Source: Phycisphaerales bacterium
Lineage (GTDB): Bacteria; Planctomycetota; Phycisphaerae; Sedimentisphaerales; Anaerohalosphaeraceae
Assembly: GCA_003152975.1 (NCBI GenBank)
Contig: PMBP01000258.1
Coordinates: forward strand, 1 to 5,326
Direction of reading: 5' to 3'
Length of the DNA: 5,326 bases
Made by a program: the position numbers and the translations under genes. Positions 5,203-5,326 of this stretch are shown in pieces; the stretch's first letter is position 1; each line of letters begins with the position of its first letter. Under the pieces are notes generated by a model that searched no databases, was not told the origin of the DNA, and was given only the letters and a program-made list of their open reading frames with translations.

Positions 5203-5326
5203 CAATCGATCCGGTCACCATTCGGCTTCGGGATGTCCATCGGTATTACACCGTCGGCGCCGAAACCATCCGCGCCCTCAACGGCGTGGACCTGGAGATT
5301 CGCCGCAACGAGTATGTCGCCATCAT
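5199..5326 (+). CDS. ABC transporter ATP-binding protein, N-terminal fragment (LolD/MacB type; cut by window end)
   Basis: The GTG at 5199 shares the bases GTGA with the adaptor's TGA stop and opens a frame that runs to the window end (42 codons plus 2 bases). The translation begins VTIDPVTIRLRDVHRYYTVG and continues with ETIRALNGVDLEIRRNEYVAI. This matches the start of LolD/MacB/FtsE-type nucleotide-binding domains: an 'IxLRDVxRxYxxG' strand with the A-loop aromatic (Tyr16 or Tyr17) that stacks on adenine, then 'VxALxGVDLxIxxGEYVAI'. The Walker A loop would follow directly but is outside the window. The residue before the conserved Glu is Asn37 where Gly is usual. As partner of the adaptor it should power efflux or export from the inner membrane. 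Whether the permease is fused (MacB-like) or separate cannot be seen. Confidence 0.85.
   Translation, partial: MTIDPVTIRLRDVHRYYTVGAETIRALNGVDLEIRRNEYVAI

Noticed and set aside
4351..5205. Long open frame on the - strand (284 codons) opposite the adaptor
   Set aside because: It is rich in Asp, Gly, Val and Phe in the pattern expected from the complement of a Lys/Glu/Ile-rich gene. It shows no family motif, and the + strand frame is a clear adaptor.

Overview
The window reads as a piece of a GC-rich bacterial chromosome, all coded on the + strand. The most likely source is a member of the Planctomycetota or a close relative (PVC group). The main clue is the pair of secreted PQQ-type beta-propeller proteins that open with a W-x-QFRGPN signature followed by a 'TENVAWKT / ETNVVWKT' strand. 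In my knowledge this architecture is abundant in Planctomycetota and also occurs in Verrucomicrobiota and Acidobacteriota. The phylum call is an inference from protein style; no marker gene is present.

Layout. Positions 1-711 hold the C-terminal part of an aldo/keto reductase whose start lies before the window. After 21 bp comes a 451-residue exported eight-bladed PQQ-like propeller protein (733-2088). Its stop codon overlaps by 4 bp the probable TTG start of a second, paralogous propeller (2085-3578, 497 residues). This second protein carries a pair of EF-hand calcium loops inserted in its fifth blade. These three genes look like one transcription unit. A 199-bp gap (3579-3777) follows, with a candidate sigma70-type promoter whose -10 box lies inside a 10-bp imperfect inverted repeat. 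Next is a membrane-anchored periplasmic adaptor (membrane fusion protein) of the MacA/HlyD type (3778-5202). It overlaps by 4 bp an ABC-transporter ATPase gene of the LolD/MacB type that runs off the end of the window (5199 onward).

Functionally there are two blocks. The first is a cytoplasmic oxidoreductase plus two exported propellers of unknown ligand, probably a tandem duplication. The second is the start of a tripartite ABC efflux or export system. The adaptor has the R-x3-L-x6-S hairpin-tip motif associated with docking to TolC-type outer-membrane channels, so a TolC-like partner and a permease gene downstream are expected. No RNA gene, mobile element or CRISPR array was seen. I found no convincing wholly new system. 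The most distinctive items are the EF-hand insertion in one paralogue only, the adaptor's two unusual insertions, and the operator-like repeat over the promoter.
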